In this document: piece by piece, positions 1 through 8,262 of the stretch
Layout of the letters: the number at the start of each line of letters is the position of its first letter
How positions within the stretch are numbered: the stretch's first letter is position 1
Source: an uncultured bacterium
GTDB lineage: Bacteria; CAIWAD01
Length of the DNA stretch: 44,879 bases
Direction: 5' to 3'
Assembly: GCA_903910645.1 (NCBI GenBank)
Contig: CAIWAD010000042.1
Coordinates: 1 to 44,879, forward strand
The notes under the pieces: generated by a model
What the model was told of the DNA's origin: nothing
Databases searched by the model: none
The model's input: only the letters and a program-made list of their open reading frames with translations
Program-made: the position numbers and the translations under genes

Positions 1-956
1 ACGGGGGATTGCTCATCGCCGATGACTTCCATGGGAAGACGATGCCCCAGCGCCTGTTGGGCAAGCAGGGCCAATCGGCCATCGCCGGCTGGATCAAGTT
101 GAAGATGTGACGCCTGGCAGGACATGCGTTCACTTGTCATGGCGCAACCCACCGGCGTGGGCTGCCCCGTTCCCGCCAGCACCAGCACACGGTCACCCAG
201 TTCCTGCAGGCGGACAGAGAAGGCCAGCAGCCTGGCCCGATCACGCCTGGCCCCCTCCAGCACCAGCCGCAGGTGATCGGCATGCTGGCCTTCGTCTCCC
301 AGGGCGTCCTCCGGCCAATGATTGAAGCGAAGGGGATCGCGCTCCTGTCCTTGGCCATCGCGCAGCAAGCCGTAGCCCGGCACGGGCAGCAGGCGGTAAA
401 GGGAAGGCAGACTGCGCACCAGGTGGCCATAGGCCCTTCCTGTGGCATCGGCGCCATCCGCCTCGCGATCACATCCGCTCAACAGGACATGCAAAATATC
501 CAGGGCGCCACCGAAAGCCGGCGCCACCAACACCAGGCGTCGAATGCGCTCCAACGGCAACGCGCCACCCATCACCAGCTCGCACAGCACATGCAGGCCC
601 ATGCTGTGCAGCACCACGTCCATGGTGTTGTGGGGAAGCTCTTCTGCCAGCATGGAGGCCACACGGCCGGGTTCAAGACGCCAATCCCAGGCCGGGGCAT
701 GCAGTCCGCCCCGCTGATTGGCCCACTCCAGGAAGGGCCCGTACACTTCGGGCTCCAGATCCAAGGGGTAAACTGGAAGGGTGGGGTCCGCCGGCCGCAA
801 GGTGCCGTCCGCGTCGTGCAACAAAGCAAGCAAAGGCGCACGGGGATGGGCCTCGTCCGCCAACTGCCAGATGATTTCCGGACCGGTCTCTGTCTCCACG
901 GCCAAGCGGGAGCCGCGGATACCGTGCAGGAAAAGAAGGGGAAGTCGCTCACTCAT
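1..956 (-). CDS. LCAT-like alpha/beta hydrolase, C-terminus outside window
   Basis: The reading frame is open from an ATG at 956 to the left edge with no stop, so about 318 residues are visible and the C-terminus is missing. The N-terminus reads LLFLHGIRGSRL, the oxyanion-hole strand typical of lecithin:cholesterol acyltransferase-like and other alpha/beta hydrolases. A nucleophile elbow LHSMG places the catalytic serine at about residue 118. Near the edge a GDGRLALL stretch resembles the conserved GDG segment that precedes the catalytic His in LCAT-like enzymes; that His would lie outside the window. No signal peptide is seen, so a cytoplasmic esterase, lipase or acyltransferase is likely; the substrate is unknown. 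It lies 59 bases downstream of the coiled-coil gene of the sigma-factor operon and may be cotranscribed. No strong Shine-Dalgarno is seen before the ATG. Confidence 0.75.
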   Translation of the reverse strand, partial: MSERLPLLFLHGIRGSRLAVETETGPEIIWQLADEAHPRAPLLALLHDADGTLRPADPTLPVYPLDLEPEVYGPFLEWANQRGGLHAPAWDWRLEPGRVASMLAEELPHNTMDVVLHSMGLHVLCELVMGGALPLERIRRLVLVAPAFGGALDILHVLLSGCDREADGADATGRAYGHLVRSLPSLYRLLPVPGYGLLRDGQGQERDPLRFNHWPEDALGDEGQHADHLRLVLEGARRDRARLLAFSVRLQELGDRVLVLAGTGQPTPVGCAMTSERMSCQASHLQLDPAGDGRLALLAQQALGHRLPMEVIGDEQSP

Positions 957-1015
957 GGGGCAAGTGTGGCGAAATCCCCCCTGCGGGCCAATGCCGGATC
1001 CGTTGAGGCGGCAGG

Positions 1016-1618
1016 CTACCAGTCCTCCTCGCCCGATCCCAGCAATTCCTGCGTGCGTTCATTGATCAGCTGATCGCGACGCTCCGTCCTGCGGGACAGG
1101 CTGCCCTCCAGCTCCTGCAGACGGCGGCGCAGATCCGCCACCTCCGCCTCCTTCAGCTTTTGCCGAAGGTCAAAGGATTTGCGCACAGCCTCGCGCAGCT
1201 GCTTTTCCGCTTCCTGGCGCTCCCGGCTTCCCGCAGCGAGTCCGCGCGCTTCACGCGCCAGGCGCTGCAGCTCATCCCGCAATCGCATTTCATCCAGCTG
1301 AACCTGGAAGGCGGAGGGATCCCGCTCCTTCAGTTCAAGCAGGCGGCGCACTTCCTGGGCCAGTTCCTGCCGCTTGCGCTTGAAGAGCTCCGGGTTGCCG
1401 CGTTTCAACTGGTTCAAGCGCGCGGCCTTCTCCGGGAAGTGCTCTCGGATGAAGCGCACCACCTCGTCCTTGTTCTCCTGCTGCTGCTCCGTCAGCTCCT
1501 TGGACTGTCGGGGGGGCCTTGGCGGCTGGGGAGGGCGCGCCTCCGCCGCCGACACCAGCAGACAGGACAAGACGAACACGGCGGGAAAACCCGTCCAAAC
1601 CATGCGATATCCATTCAT
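1016..1618 (-). CDS. secreted coiled-coil protein of ECF sigma operon
   Basis: This is a 200-residue protein with an N-terminal hydrophobic segment (about residues 9-25, ending SAAEA) that looks like a cleavable signal peptide. A short Pro/Arg-rich stretch follows. The rest is highly charged, rich in Glu, Arg, Leu and Gln with heptad-like spacing, and predicts as long helices or coiled coil. Its start codon overlaps the anti-sigma stop by one base (TGATG), so the two are likely translationally coupled. By position and composition it could be a periplasmic sensor or chaperone in the manner of CpxP/Spy/ZraP, feeding signals to the anti-sigma factor, but no family motif proves this. Function unassigned. 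Confidence 0.8.
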   Translation of the reverse strand: MNGYRMVWTGFPAVFVLSCLLVSAAEARPPQPPRPPRQSKELTEQQQENKDEVVRFIREHFPEKAARLNQLKRGNPELFKRKRQELAQEVRRLLELKERDPSAFQVQLDEMRLRDELQRLAREARGLAAGSRERQEAEKQLREAVRKSFDLRQKLKEAEVADLRRRLQELEGSLSRRTERRDQLINERTQELLGSGEEDW

Positions 1619-2091
1619 CAGAAGGCCTCCAATTCCTGGGACAGGTTCTCCATGTGCAGACGCAGTTCATCCGCCTCTGTCAAGTTCCCGTCCAAGTCCA
1701 CAGAAAGGTCCTCGGCCAGAAGCTGCTGGACCCGCTCCAGACGCGCAGCCACTTCTTGAGGCATGCTGTCGAATTCTTCCTCCACCACCAGCCCATCAGC
1801 CCACGAGGATCCATGAAGGGAGCCCTGCATTTCCCGAGGCTCCAGCAGGGTTCCCAGGGACACAAGCAGCAGGGCCGCCGCCACACCCGCCATGGCCGAC
1901 CAGCGTGCCGAACGGCTGCTGCGCGGTTGATAGTCCGCCACGCCCTCCTGCCGCAGGCGGGCCAGGGTGCGGGAGGTCAACCCAGTAGGAAGCTCGGCCT
2001 CAGGCACCGGACGCCACGCCGCTTCCAGCACTTCAAGATCCTGGCCCAAGTCTCTTGGCAGGGCCTCCGAATCCTTCCCAAGCTCACTCAT
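1618..2091 (-). CDS. putative membrane-anchored anti-sigma factor
   Basis: This 157-residue protein starts at an ATG that overlaps the 3' end of the ECF sigma gene by 8 bases. Residues 1-60 are cytoplasmic in character, a single transmembrane helix spans about residues 66-84, and an acidic C-terminal domain rich in Glu/Leu follows. This size, topology and position directly after an ECF sigma gene are typical of anti-sigma factors. The HxxxCxxC zinc motif of the ZAS class is absent, so it would belong to a non-zinc type. The C-terminal region around residues 125-157 is acidic and probably helical. It would hold the sigma factor at the inner membrane until an envelope signal is sensed. The role is inferred from context, not from sequence identity. 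Confidence 0.7.
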   Translation of the reverse strand: MSELGKDSEALPRDLGQDLEVLEAAWRPVPEAELPTGLTSRTLARLRQEGVADYQPRSSRSARWSAMAGVAAALLLVSLGTLLEPREMQGSLHGSSWADGLVVEEEFDSMPQEVAARLERVQQLLAEDLSVDLDGNLTEADELRLHMENLSQELEAF

Positions 2092-2650
2092 GATGCCCTC
2101 TTGCGGAAAAATAGCGGCGAATGCTTTTCACGGCGCGATGCATGCGTGGCAACACGGTGCCGATGGGTGCGCCTTGCACATCCGCGATCTCTTGAAAACT
2201 CATGCCGGCCTCCAGTCTCAAGAGCACCACCACCCGCTGGGTCTCGGGCAGCTGGTCAATGGCCTCATGGAGCAGGTCCTCACGCCGACCTTCCGCCAGC
2301 CTCCACTCTGGACAGGACTCCAGGCTGGCCGGCAGACGCTCGTCCAAGGCCTGTTCCCCATCGTCTTCTTCGTAGAAGTGCAGTCGGCGGTTGCGCGCTC
2401 GGGCGTGATCAATGGCCAGCCGCGAGGCCACGGTGAACAGGAGGGATTTGAAGTGATCCCGCTCTTCGTAGCGCGGCAGGGCGCCCATCACCTTCACCCA
2501 GGTGTCCTGGAAAAGATCCTCCGCGTCCGCCTGCTGACCCGTGTGTTTCAGAAGATAGCCGTACAGGGGACGCCGCCATTGCTCAATCAACCGGGCCAGG
2601 GCCCAGCCATGTCCAGCGCGCCAGGCCCGGATGAGTTCAGCGTCCGTCAT
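2084..2650 (-). CDS. ECF-type RNA polymerase sigma factor
   Basis: This 188-residue protein has the two domains of extracytoplasmic-function sigma factors. The sigma-2 region includes AEDLFQDTWVKVMGAL and the DHFKSLLFTVASRLAIDHARAR helix responsible for -10 recognition. The sigma-4 region includes LPETQRVVVLLRLEAGMSF followed by the helix-turn-helix QEIADVQGAPIGTVLPRMHRA that contacts the -35 element. It is the first gene of a compact operon with the anti-sigma and a secreted coiled-coil protein. The ATG at 2650 is the only sensible start; the ribosome-binding site before it is weak. Targets cannot be predicted from the window, although autoregulation is usual in this family. Confidence 0.93.
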   Translation of the reverse strand: MTDAELIRAWRAGHGWALARLIEQWRRPLYGYLLKHTGQQADAEDLFQDTWVKVMGALPRYEERDHFKSLLFTVASRLAIDHARARNRRLHFYEEDDGEQALDERLPASLESCPEWRLAEGRREDLLHEAIDQLPETQRVVVLLRLEAGMSFQEIADVQGAPIGTVLPRMHRAVKSIRRYFSARGHHE

Positions 2651-2849
2651 TGGCCATGGAACGGAATCGCACCTGCATTATTTCCTGTTGGATGGGTGGG
2701 ACTTGGCCACATCACGGGCGCCCTTGCCCCGGCCATGGAGAGGTTTCAAGCTGTTCTTGCGGACAATCCCCCTAGGCGCCGCGAAGTTTCCGAAAGATCG
2801 ACCGCAATCAGCACGAGCTCCCGAAATGGCCAAGGCGGACGAGTGTCCA

Positions 2850-3863
2850 TCAAGGAGCCGCGTACCATGCCGCCGTGCGGCCCACGGCAGCTTGGGAATC
2901 GGCGGCCGGGCGCCAGCCAGCAGCCTTCATGCGCTCCATGGAGGAATAATAGCCGCTGGTGCCGAAGCCGCGGGCAATTTCCCTGCTGAAGGGGAAGCCC
3001 AGGCCCCAGCCGCGCACCACATCTCCCACGGCGCCCAAGCCGACCAACAGGGGCCAGGGCAGGGACAGAATGACGGGGCTTCGCCCGTAGGCCTCTGCGA
3101 TCCACTCCTGCATGGCGGCCATGGTGGGGCAGGGATCGTCGCGCAACATCCAGGTATCCGCATTGGGTGGCAGGGCAAGGGGCTGGCCTTGTGGCACACG
3201 GCCCTCCGACAGCGCCCGCGTGGCCAGCCACAGCATGGCACGCACCAGCTCTTCCCGGGACATCACATTGAAGAAGTTCCGGCCCGCGCCGCGACGGAAA
3301 AACACCGAGCCCCGCATGAGGCGGAAGATTTTGGAGGCGGAGCTGTGCGAATTGGCGCCGGGCCCGTAGATCACTGGCGGCCGCAGCACTTGCACGCGCA
3401 GGCCTTCCAGCTGGGCCAGGGCTTGCTCCGCCAGCGCCTTGCTTTCGCCATACAAGGAGGCGGGCTTGAAGGGGCTGCCCTCGTGCAGGGGCTCAACCTC
3501 GCTGCCTTCAGGGCCATTGGCGCTCACGCTGCTGATGAACTGGAACAGGGCCGCGCCGGCATCCCGCGACGCCAGGGCCAGGACGCGCACCGACTCGGTG
3601 TTGGCGCGCAGGTATTGGTCGCGATCCGCCTTGGCGTTGCCCAGCAGAGCCGCGCAGTGGAAGACCACATCCCCCTCCTTCAGGCCAGCTGGCGCCTGGG
3701 GATCCTGCAAGTCGAAATGGCCGCATTGGACTTCTGCGGGCAGGGTGCTGGCCATGTGGCCGGGATCCCGTCCCAGGGCCAGCACCTGGTGGCCCTCCTT
3801 GAGCAAGGCCTGCACAAGAGCGCCGCCCAGGAAGCCGGTGGCTCCCGTCACCACTGCGCGCAT
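2850..3863 (-). CDS. NAD-dependent epimerase/dehydratase (extended SDR)
   Basis: This 337-residue protein is an extended short-chain dehydrogenase/reductase. The Rossmann glycine motif GATGFLGG is at residues 7-14, the mid-domain CAALLG and SSVSANG segments follow, and the catalytic YGESK (YxxxK) pair is in the middle of the protein, followed by RPPVIYGPG. These are hallmarks of nucleotide-sugar epimerases and 3-beta-HSD-like reductases. The substrate cannot be told; the C-terminal third has a hydrophobic stretch (SLPWPLLVGLGAVGDVV), as in some membrane-associated sterol or flavonol-reductase-like members. An RBS GGGAGGA lies just before the ATG. It is the last gene of a trmB - aminopeptidase - epimerase run, 31 bases after its neighbour. 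Confidence 0.88.
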   Translation of the reverse strand: MRAVVTGATGFLGGALVQALLKEGHQVLALGRDPGHMASTLPAEVQCGHFDLQDPQAPAGLKEGDVVFHCAALLGNAKADRDQYLRANTESVRVLALASRDAGAALFQFISSVSANGPEGSEVEPLHEGSPFKPASLYGESKALAEQALAQLEGLRVQVLRPPVIYGPGANSHSSASKIFRLMRGSVFFRRGAGRNFFNVMSREELVRAMLWLATRALSEGRVPQGQPLALPPNADTWMLRDDPCPTMAAMQEWIAEAYGRSPVILSLPWPLLVGLGAVGDVVRGWGLGFPFSREIARGFGTSGYYSSMERMKAAGWRPAADSQAAVGRTAAWYAAP

Positions 3864-3894
3864 GATTCCTCCCGCCCTTGGATGGCCGTGATGC

Positions 3895-5274
3895 CTACTT
3901 CTTGACCGCGCGCGTCCTGGTTGAAGCGCTGCGGGGCTTGGCCGCCTTCACCGGCTCGGGCAGGGCAAGCGCCTTCAGGTAGCGCGCTTTGGTGGCCATG
4001 GCGGCCTCGATGTCCCGGGGCTCGCGGGGAATGTCGTCCGTCAGCACGCGATGCCCGGTGGCAGTGACCAGCACATCGTCCTCAATGCGGATGCCCATGC
4101 CGCGCAGCGGCTGCGGAACTCTCTTGTCATCGGCGCCCAGGTAAAGGCCCGGTTCCACGGTGATCACCATGCCCTCCTCCAGACGGCGCGGCTCCACATC
4201 CAGGGCATAGTCGCCCGTGTCGTGCACATCCAGTCCCAGCCAGTGGGAGGTGCCGTGGGGGAACCAAGGACGGAAGGCGCCCTTGGACACCAGTGTCTTC
4301 AGTTTGCCTTTGAGGATGCCCAACTCCAGCAGGCCCTCAGTGATGGCAATGGTGGCCGCGCCGTGCACCTCGTCGATGGTGACGCCCGGGCGCACCGTGT
4401 CCACCGCGGCCTTGTGCGCCTTGAGCACCACGCGGTAGACCTGCTCCTGTCGCTTGGTGAAGCGCCCGTCCACGGGAATGGTGCGCGTCACATCGGCGGC
4501 ATAGAAGCCCATTTCCGCCCCGGCGTCGAAGAGCACCAGCTCGCCCTTCTTCAACCGGTCGCGGCAGCTCACATAGTGCAGCGTGCAGGCATTTGCCCCC
4601 GCTGCGACAATGGTTTCGAAGGCCCAGTCGCCACCATGGATGCCATAGATGAAGGGGAAGACGGCGCGCAACTGGTACTCGGCAAGGCCCGGCTTGGTCA
4701 GGCGATACACCTCGCGAAAAGCTTCGCCCGTCACCTTGGCGGCCTTCTCCATCCAGGCCAGCTCCGCCGCGCTCTTGCGCAACCGCAACTCGCCCGTCAC
4801 GCGCCTCACATCCCGGATTTCGCCAGGCAAGGGCCCCGGCTGGCGCCGCTTGCGCACCAGGCGATTGAGCGCGCCCAGCACCTGGCTCTGCAGACTTCCC
4901 CCATCCAGAGGCAGGAAGAGCCGGTCATGCCCTTTCAGCAAGTCGTCCAGCTTGACGGGGAACTCCTCCAGAGCCCAGGCCTCCGTGGCCCCCAGCTCCT
5001 TCACCGCGCCCTCAGGCCCCAAACGGCGACCCGTCCACAGCTCCATGCTGGGATCCTTGGGCCGCACGAAAAGCAGGAAGCGCCGCGTATTGCCACTGCG
5101 CTGGAACACGGCGATGGCATCCGGCTCATCCAGCCCTGTCAGATGCCAAAAGGCGCTCTCTGGACGATAGCGGTACTCCGTGTCGCTGTTGCGGGCCAGT
5201 TCCGGCGTGGCGCCCAGGATGGCAATGCCATCCTCCATGGCGTCGAAGAAGCGCTCGCGAAAGGTCTGATGCAT
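3895..5274 (-). CDS. pepP: Xaa-Pro aminopeptidase (M24B, aminopeptidase P)
   Basis: This 459-residue cytoplasmic metallopeptidase removes N-terminal residues that precede proline. The N-terminal creatinase-like domain covers about 1-170 and the pita-bread catalytic domain the rest. All five dinuclear-metal ligands are visible: D250 in LFDAGAE, D261 in ADVTRTIPV, H344 in SHWLGLDVHD, E374 in TVEPGLYLG and E398 in GIRIEDDVLV. Their spacing (11, 83, 30, 24) is close to that of E. coli PepP. A short basic tail rich in Lys, Arg, Ser and Thr ends the protein and has no obvious counterpart in the family. The ATG is preceded by a GAGGGGGG ribosome-binding site, 13 bases after trmB, implying one operon. 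Confidence 0.95.
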   Translation of the reverse strand: MHQTFRERFFDAMEDGIAILGATPELARNSDTEYRYRPESAFWHLTGLDEPDAIAVFQRSGNTRRFLLFVRPKDPSMELWTGRRLGPEGAVKELGATEAWALEEFPVKLDDLLKGHDRLFLPLDGGSLQSQVLGALNRLVRKRRQPGPLPGEIRDVRRVTGELRLRKSAAELAWMEKAAKVTGEAFREVYRLTKPGLAEYQLRAVFPFIYGIHGGDWAFETIVAAGANACTLHYVSCRDRLKKGELVLFDAGAEMGFYAADVTRTIPVDGRFTKRQEQVYRVVLKAHKAAVDTVRPGVTIDEVHGAATIAITEGLLELGILKGKLKTLVSKGAFRPWFPHGTSHWLGLDVHDTGDYALDVEPRRLEEGMVITVEPGLYLGADDKRVPQPLRGMGIRIEDDVLVTATGHRVLTDDIPREPRDIEAAMATKARYLKALALPEPVKAAKPRSASTRTRAVKK

Positions 5275-5287
5275 TGCGTCCCCCCCT

Positions 5288-5989
5288 CTAACAGCCCGCC
5301 CGGATCTCCACGATGCCGGACACTTCCTTGATCAGCCGCGCGTAATGGATGGAGGCGCCGGCGGCCAGGTAGCGGCGCTCGTACTCAGTCTTGAAATCCC
5401 GCAGCCCGCCCGCCATGGCTTCGTGGACACCATGCAGGTCCCGCCCGTGCTCCGCCAGCTTCAGGTGGCGGGGAAGGCTGGACAAGAGTTCCTCGTAGCA
5501 ATCCGGCTGGTCGCTGCGGAAGAGCAGCTCGCCACCCGGGGCAAGCAGCTCCTGGTGGATGCGCAGGAAGCTCTCGCCAAACATGCGTCGCGCACGGTAC
5601 ATGTGGGAGGGCCAGGGATCGGGAAAGTTCAGGTAGATGCGCTGCACCTCGCCCGGGGCGAACACCGACAGCAACACTTCCCCCGCCAAATTCAACACCA
5701 CAAAGGGTCGGCGGGCCTTACGGCGGATCTTCTCCCGCGCCGTGACACAACGGTCGGGCTTCAGCTCCACGCCCACATAGTTCACACGATTCTCCCGGGC
5801 GGCCAAATCGGCCAGGAAGCGGCCGCGGCCCATGCCCAACTCCAGATGGAGAGGGGCCTGCCCGTCCAGGCTCTGCGCCCAGCTTCCCCTGCGGGCGCGC
5901 ATTTCGCCCAGGTCCGTGAGGATCTCGCCCGGATGGGCGAAAACCTCGCGCTTCAGTGATCCTTTTACCCGGCTGCGGCCCACACCCAT
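5288..5989 (-). CDS. trmB: tRNA (guanine46-N7)-methyltransferase
   Basis: TrmB transfers a methyl group from S-adenosylmethionine to N7 of G46 in the tRNA variable loop. The protein shows the AdoMet motif LELGMGRGRFLADLA, the second-strand acidic YVGVELK, and the family signature LNFPDPWPSHMYRARR, followed by GGELLFRSDQPDCYEE. I chose the ATG at 5989 (233 residues), preceded by AGAAGGGG. In-frame GTG at 6004 and TTG at 6019 are alternatives that would add 5 or 10 residues. It heads an apparent operon with the aminopeptidase and the epimerase and is divergent from the chloride-transport gene; a TAGCTTG box upstream on the minus strand could be its -7 element. Confidence 0.93.
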   Translation of the reverse strand: MGVGRSRVKGSLKREVFAHPGEILTDLGEMRARRGSWAQSLDGQAPLHLELGMGRGRFLADLAARENRVNYVGVELKPDRCVTAREKIRRKARRPFVVLNLAGEVLLSVFAPGEVQRIYLNFPDPWPSHMYRARRMFGESFLRIHQELLAPGGELLFRSDQPDCYEELLSSLPRHLKLAEHGRDLHGVHEAMAGGLRDFKTEYERRYLAAGASIHYARLIKEVSGIVEIRAGC

Positions 5990-6062
5990 CCCCTTCTCTT
6001 TCACAATCCGCGGGGCCAAGCTATCAATTCACCCGTCCCGGCACCGCCTTTCCCCAGCATCC

Positions 6063-6069
6063 TACCTTG
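6063..6069 (+). promoter_or_regulatory. TACCTTG -7-like box, possible leaderless promoter
   Basis: TACCTTG ends five bases before the ATG of the ClC gene. It matches the TAnnTTG box seen before other genes of the window. If it acts as a -7 element, transcription would begin at or next to the start codon, giving a leaderless mRNA; no Shine-Dalgarno is visible. No TTG is present 19-21 bases upstream, so the call is weak. Confidence 0.35.
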
Positions 6070-6074
6070 TGTCC

Positions 6075-7853
6075 ATGAAGCTTCGCGACATCATCACCTC
6101 CCGCATGACCCGCCTGCGCGCCTGGCTGAGGGCCCACGAAAACTCCGAGTACGGCCTGACCCTCTTCTACAGCAGCATCATCGGACTGGGTGCGGGTCTT
6201 TTGGGCGCCTTCTTCCACCGCCTCATGAGCGGCTTCCAGTACCTCTTCTTCCAGTGCGGGGAAGAATCCTTCAGCCAGCTGACCTGGCCCTTTCTGCTCT
6301 TCATCCCCATCCTGGGCGGCGGTCTGCAGGCCCTGCTGGCCCACCACCTGCCGGACATCGCCTCACGCAAAGGCGTGGTGGAGGTGATGAAGTCCCTCAA
6401 GCGCGGCGACGGCATCATCGAGCCCCGCACCACGCTCTTCCACTTCTTCGCTCCCGCCCTGAACATTGGCACCGGCGGCAGCGTGGGACCGGAGGGCCCC
6501 GCCGTTCAGTTCGGCGCCGGCGTGGCGTCCTGGCTGGGACAGCTCTTCCATGTGTCGCCCGCCCGCCTGAAAGTAATGGCCGCCGCCGGCGCGGGGGCCG
6601 CCATCAGCGCCATGTTCAACGCGCCCCTGGGTGGAGTCTTTTTCACCCTGGAAATCATCCTCCTCAATGATTTGAAGGATGTCACCTTCGGCGTGCTCAT
6701 CATGGCCTCCGTGGTGGCCAATGTGGTCAGCCGCACCCTTACCGGACACCACGATGTCTTCGCCATCCCGGAATTCGCCGTGCCGGGAGGCGCGCTGCTG
6801 CCCTGGTTCTTGCTGCTGGGCGTGTTGGGAGGAGGAATCAGCGTCGTCTTCAGCCGATGGTCCAGTTTCCTGGCCCGTCTGGTTTGGGGACGCCTGCGCA
6901 GCTGGCCGCGCTGGATCTTCCCGCCCCTGAGCGGACTCTTGCTGGGTCTGGTGGCCCTGCGACTTCCCCAGGTGCTGGGGGTGGGCTACCACGGCATCAA
7001 CCAGTTGCTGGCGGGCGATTTTCCCATCACCATCGCCCTGCTGTTGATGGCGCTGAAACTCCTGCTCACGGCTCTCAACCTGGAGTTTGGCGGTTTTGGC
7101 GGCATCATCGCACCCAGCCTTTTCATGGGCGCCATGCTGGGCGGCGCGCTGGGACTGATGCTCGTGCAGCTGGGCATCTTCTCCGACCCGGTGATTTTCA
7201 TCCTGGCGGGCATGGGAACAGTGCTGGCAGGTGTCAACGGCATTCCCCTCACCGCCTTCCTGCTTCTCATTGAAATGACCGGCAACTACGAGCTCACCCT
7301 GCCGCTCATGGTCAGTGTCAGTGCCTCCACGCTGGTGATCCAGCTGCTCATCAAGGATCGCTCCCTTTATCTCTACAAGCTGCGCAAGGCCAACCTGCTG
7401 GAGGAGGGCGGCGCTGTCTCCCGCCTGTCCAGCCGCAGCGTGGCGGAACTGATGGATCCCCGTCGCCCCATGGTGCCCGCGTCCGCCGTGCTGGGCGACA
7501 TCCTGCCCGCCTTCAGCGAGCACGATGTGAAGGATCTGGTGGCGGTGGATGAGGATGGCAGCGTGAAGGGTCTGGTGGACTTCGCCGATCTGCGCTTCAT
7601 CCTGGGCCAGGAGAAGGCCTTGCACATCATCCGCGTGAAGGAGGTGGTGCGCCCCGTGCCCCGGCTGCTGCCGGAGAATTCACTTGCGGAGGCGGCCGCT
7701 CTGCTGGAGCGGTGCAGCGCGGAATACCTGCCGGTGCAGGATGTCGAAGGCCACCTGTGCGGCATAGTGTTCCGGGGCCGACTGGAGCGTGAAATGAACC
7801 GGGCCCTGCGCGAGGGCCAACTGGAAGGCAAGGAATCCTGGGTGTTCAAGTGA
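6075..7853 (+). CDS. ClC-family chloride channel/transporter with CBS pair
   Basis: This is a 592-residue integral membrane protein with the ClC fold followed by two cytoplasmic CBS domains (about 455-590), which usually bind adenine nucleotides. Selectivity-filter elements are present: GTGGSVGPEGP with the gating glutamate at E140, and GGIIAPSLFMGAMLG. The motif FNAPLGGVFFTLEIIL carries E193 followed by Ile194 where ClC-ec1 has its inner proton glutamate, so strict H+/Cl- exchange cannot be assumed. The GSGIPE-equivalent segment reads RKGVVE. The ATG at 6075 was chosen because the upstream in-frame extension overlaps trmB and is not membrane-like. The next gene, a thioesterase, starts 16 bases after the stop. 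Confidence 0.92.
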   Translation: MKLRDIITSRMTRLRAWLRAHENSEYGLTLFYSSIIGLGAGLLGAFFHRLMSGFQYLFFQCGEESFSQLTWPFLLFIPILGGGLQALLAHHLPDIASRKGVVEVMKSLKRGDGIIEPRTTLFHFFAPALNIGTGGSVGPEGPAVQFGAGVASWLGQLFHVSPARLKVMAAAGAGAAISAMFNAPLGGVFFTLEIILLNDLKDVTFGVLIMASVVANVVSRTLTGHHDVFAIPEFAVPGGALLPWFLLLGVLGGGISVVFSRWSSFLARLVWGRLRSWPRWIFPPLSGLLLGLVALRLPQVLGVGYHGINQLLAGDFPITIALLLMALKLLLTALNLEFGGFGGIIAPSLFMGAMLGGALGLMLVQLGIFSDPVIFILAGMGTVLAGVNGIPLTAFLLLIEMTGNYELTLPLMVSVSASTLVIQLLIKDRSLYLYKLRKANLLEEGGAVSRLSSRSVAELMDPRRPMVPASAVLGDILPAFSEHDVKDLVAVDEDGSVKGLVDFADLRFILGQEKALHIIRVKEVVRPVPRLLPENSLAEAAALLERCSAEYLPVQDVEGHLCGIVFRGRLEREMNRALREGQLEGKESWVFK

Positions 7854-7869
7854 GCCAAGGGGGCCATTG

Positions 7870-8259
7870 ATGGAACAACATCTGCTGGTGCGTCCCGAGC
7901 ACCTGAACCAGTACGGCTTCCTTTTCGGCGGCTACCTGCTCATGTGGGTGGACGAAACCGCGTGGATCGCCGCCAGCCTGGACTTCCCCGGTTGTCGCTT
8001 CGTCACCGTGGCCATGAACCGGGTGGAATTCCGCCACAATGTGCGGTCTGGCAGTTTGCTGAAGCTGGACATCCAGGCCATCCGCCAGGGCCGCACCAGC
8101 GTGGATTACGAGGTGCGCGTCTCCCGCGCCGGCAGTGAGGGCGCCAGCCCGGGCGGCCAGAGCGGCGGCGCGGCCATTGGCGAGGAGATCTTCGCCACCA
8201 CGGTCACTTTCGTGCGTGTGAACGGGGAAGGACAGAAGCAGGCGCTGCCGTCATCCTAA
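7870..8259 (+). CDS. acyl-CoA thioesterase, YciA-like hotdog fold
   Basis: This 129-residue protein hydrolyses acyl-CoA thioesters to free acid and CoA. The hotdog signature runs from the N-terminus: HLNQYGFLFGGYLLMWVDE, in which the Asp-Glu pair lies on the central helix and acts in catalysis, followed by FVTVAMNRVEFRHNVRSGSLL. The length fits the single-hotdog YciA/BFIT-type enzymes. A Gly/Ser-rich insertion (about 92-104) sits before the last strand. The ATG at 7870 is preceded by AAGGGGG; an in-frame TTG three bases earlier is less likely. It follows the ClC gene closely and ends three bases from the convergent stop of the 2-TM gene. The physiological acyl chain is unknown. Confidence 0.9.
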   Translation: MEQHLLVRPEHLNQYGFLFGGYLLMWVDETAWIAASLDFPGCRFVTVAMNRVEFRHNVRSGSLLKLDIQAIRQGRTSVDYEVRVSRAGSEGASPGGQSGGAAIGEEIFATTVTFVRVNGEGQKQALPSS

Positions 8260-8262
8260 GGC

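Noticed and set aside
3-110. An apparent 3' end of a plus-strand gene reaching the left edge.
   Set aside because: The same triplets read on the minus strand continue the LCAT-like hydrolase frame without a stop to the edge; the hydrolase has recognisable motifs and the plus-strand peptide has none.
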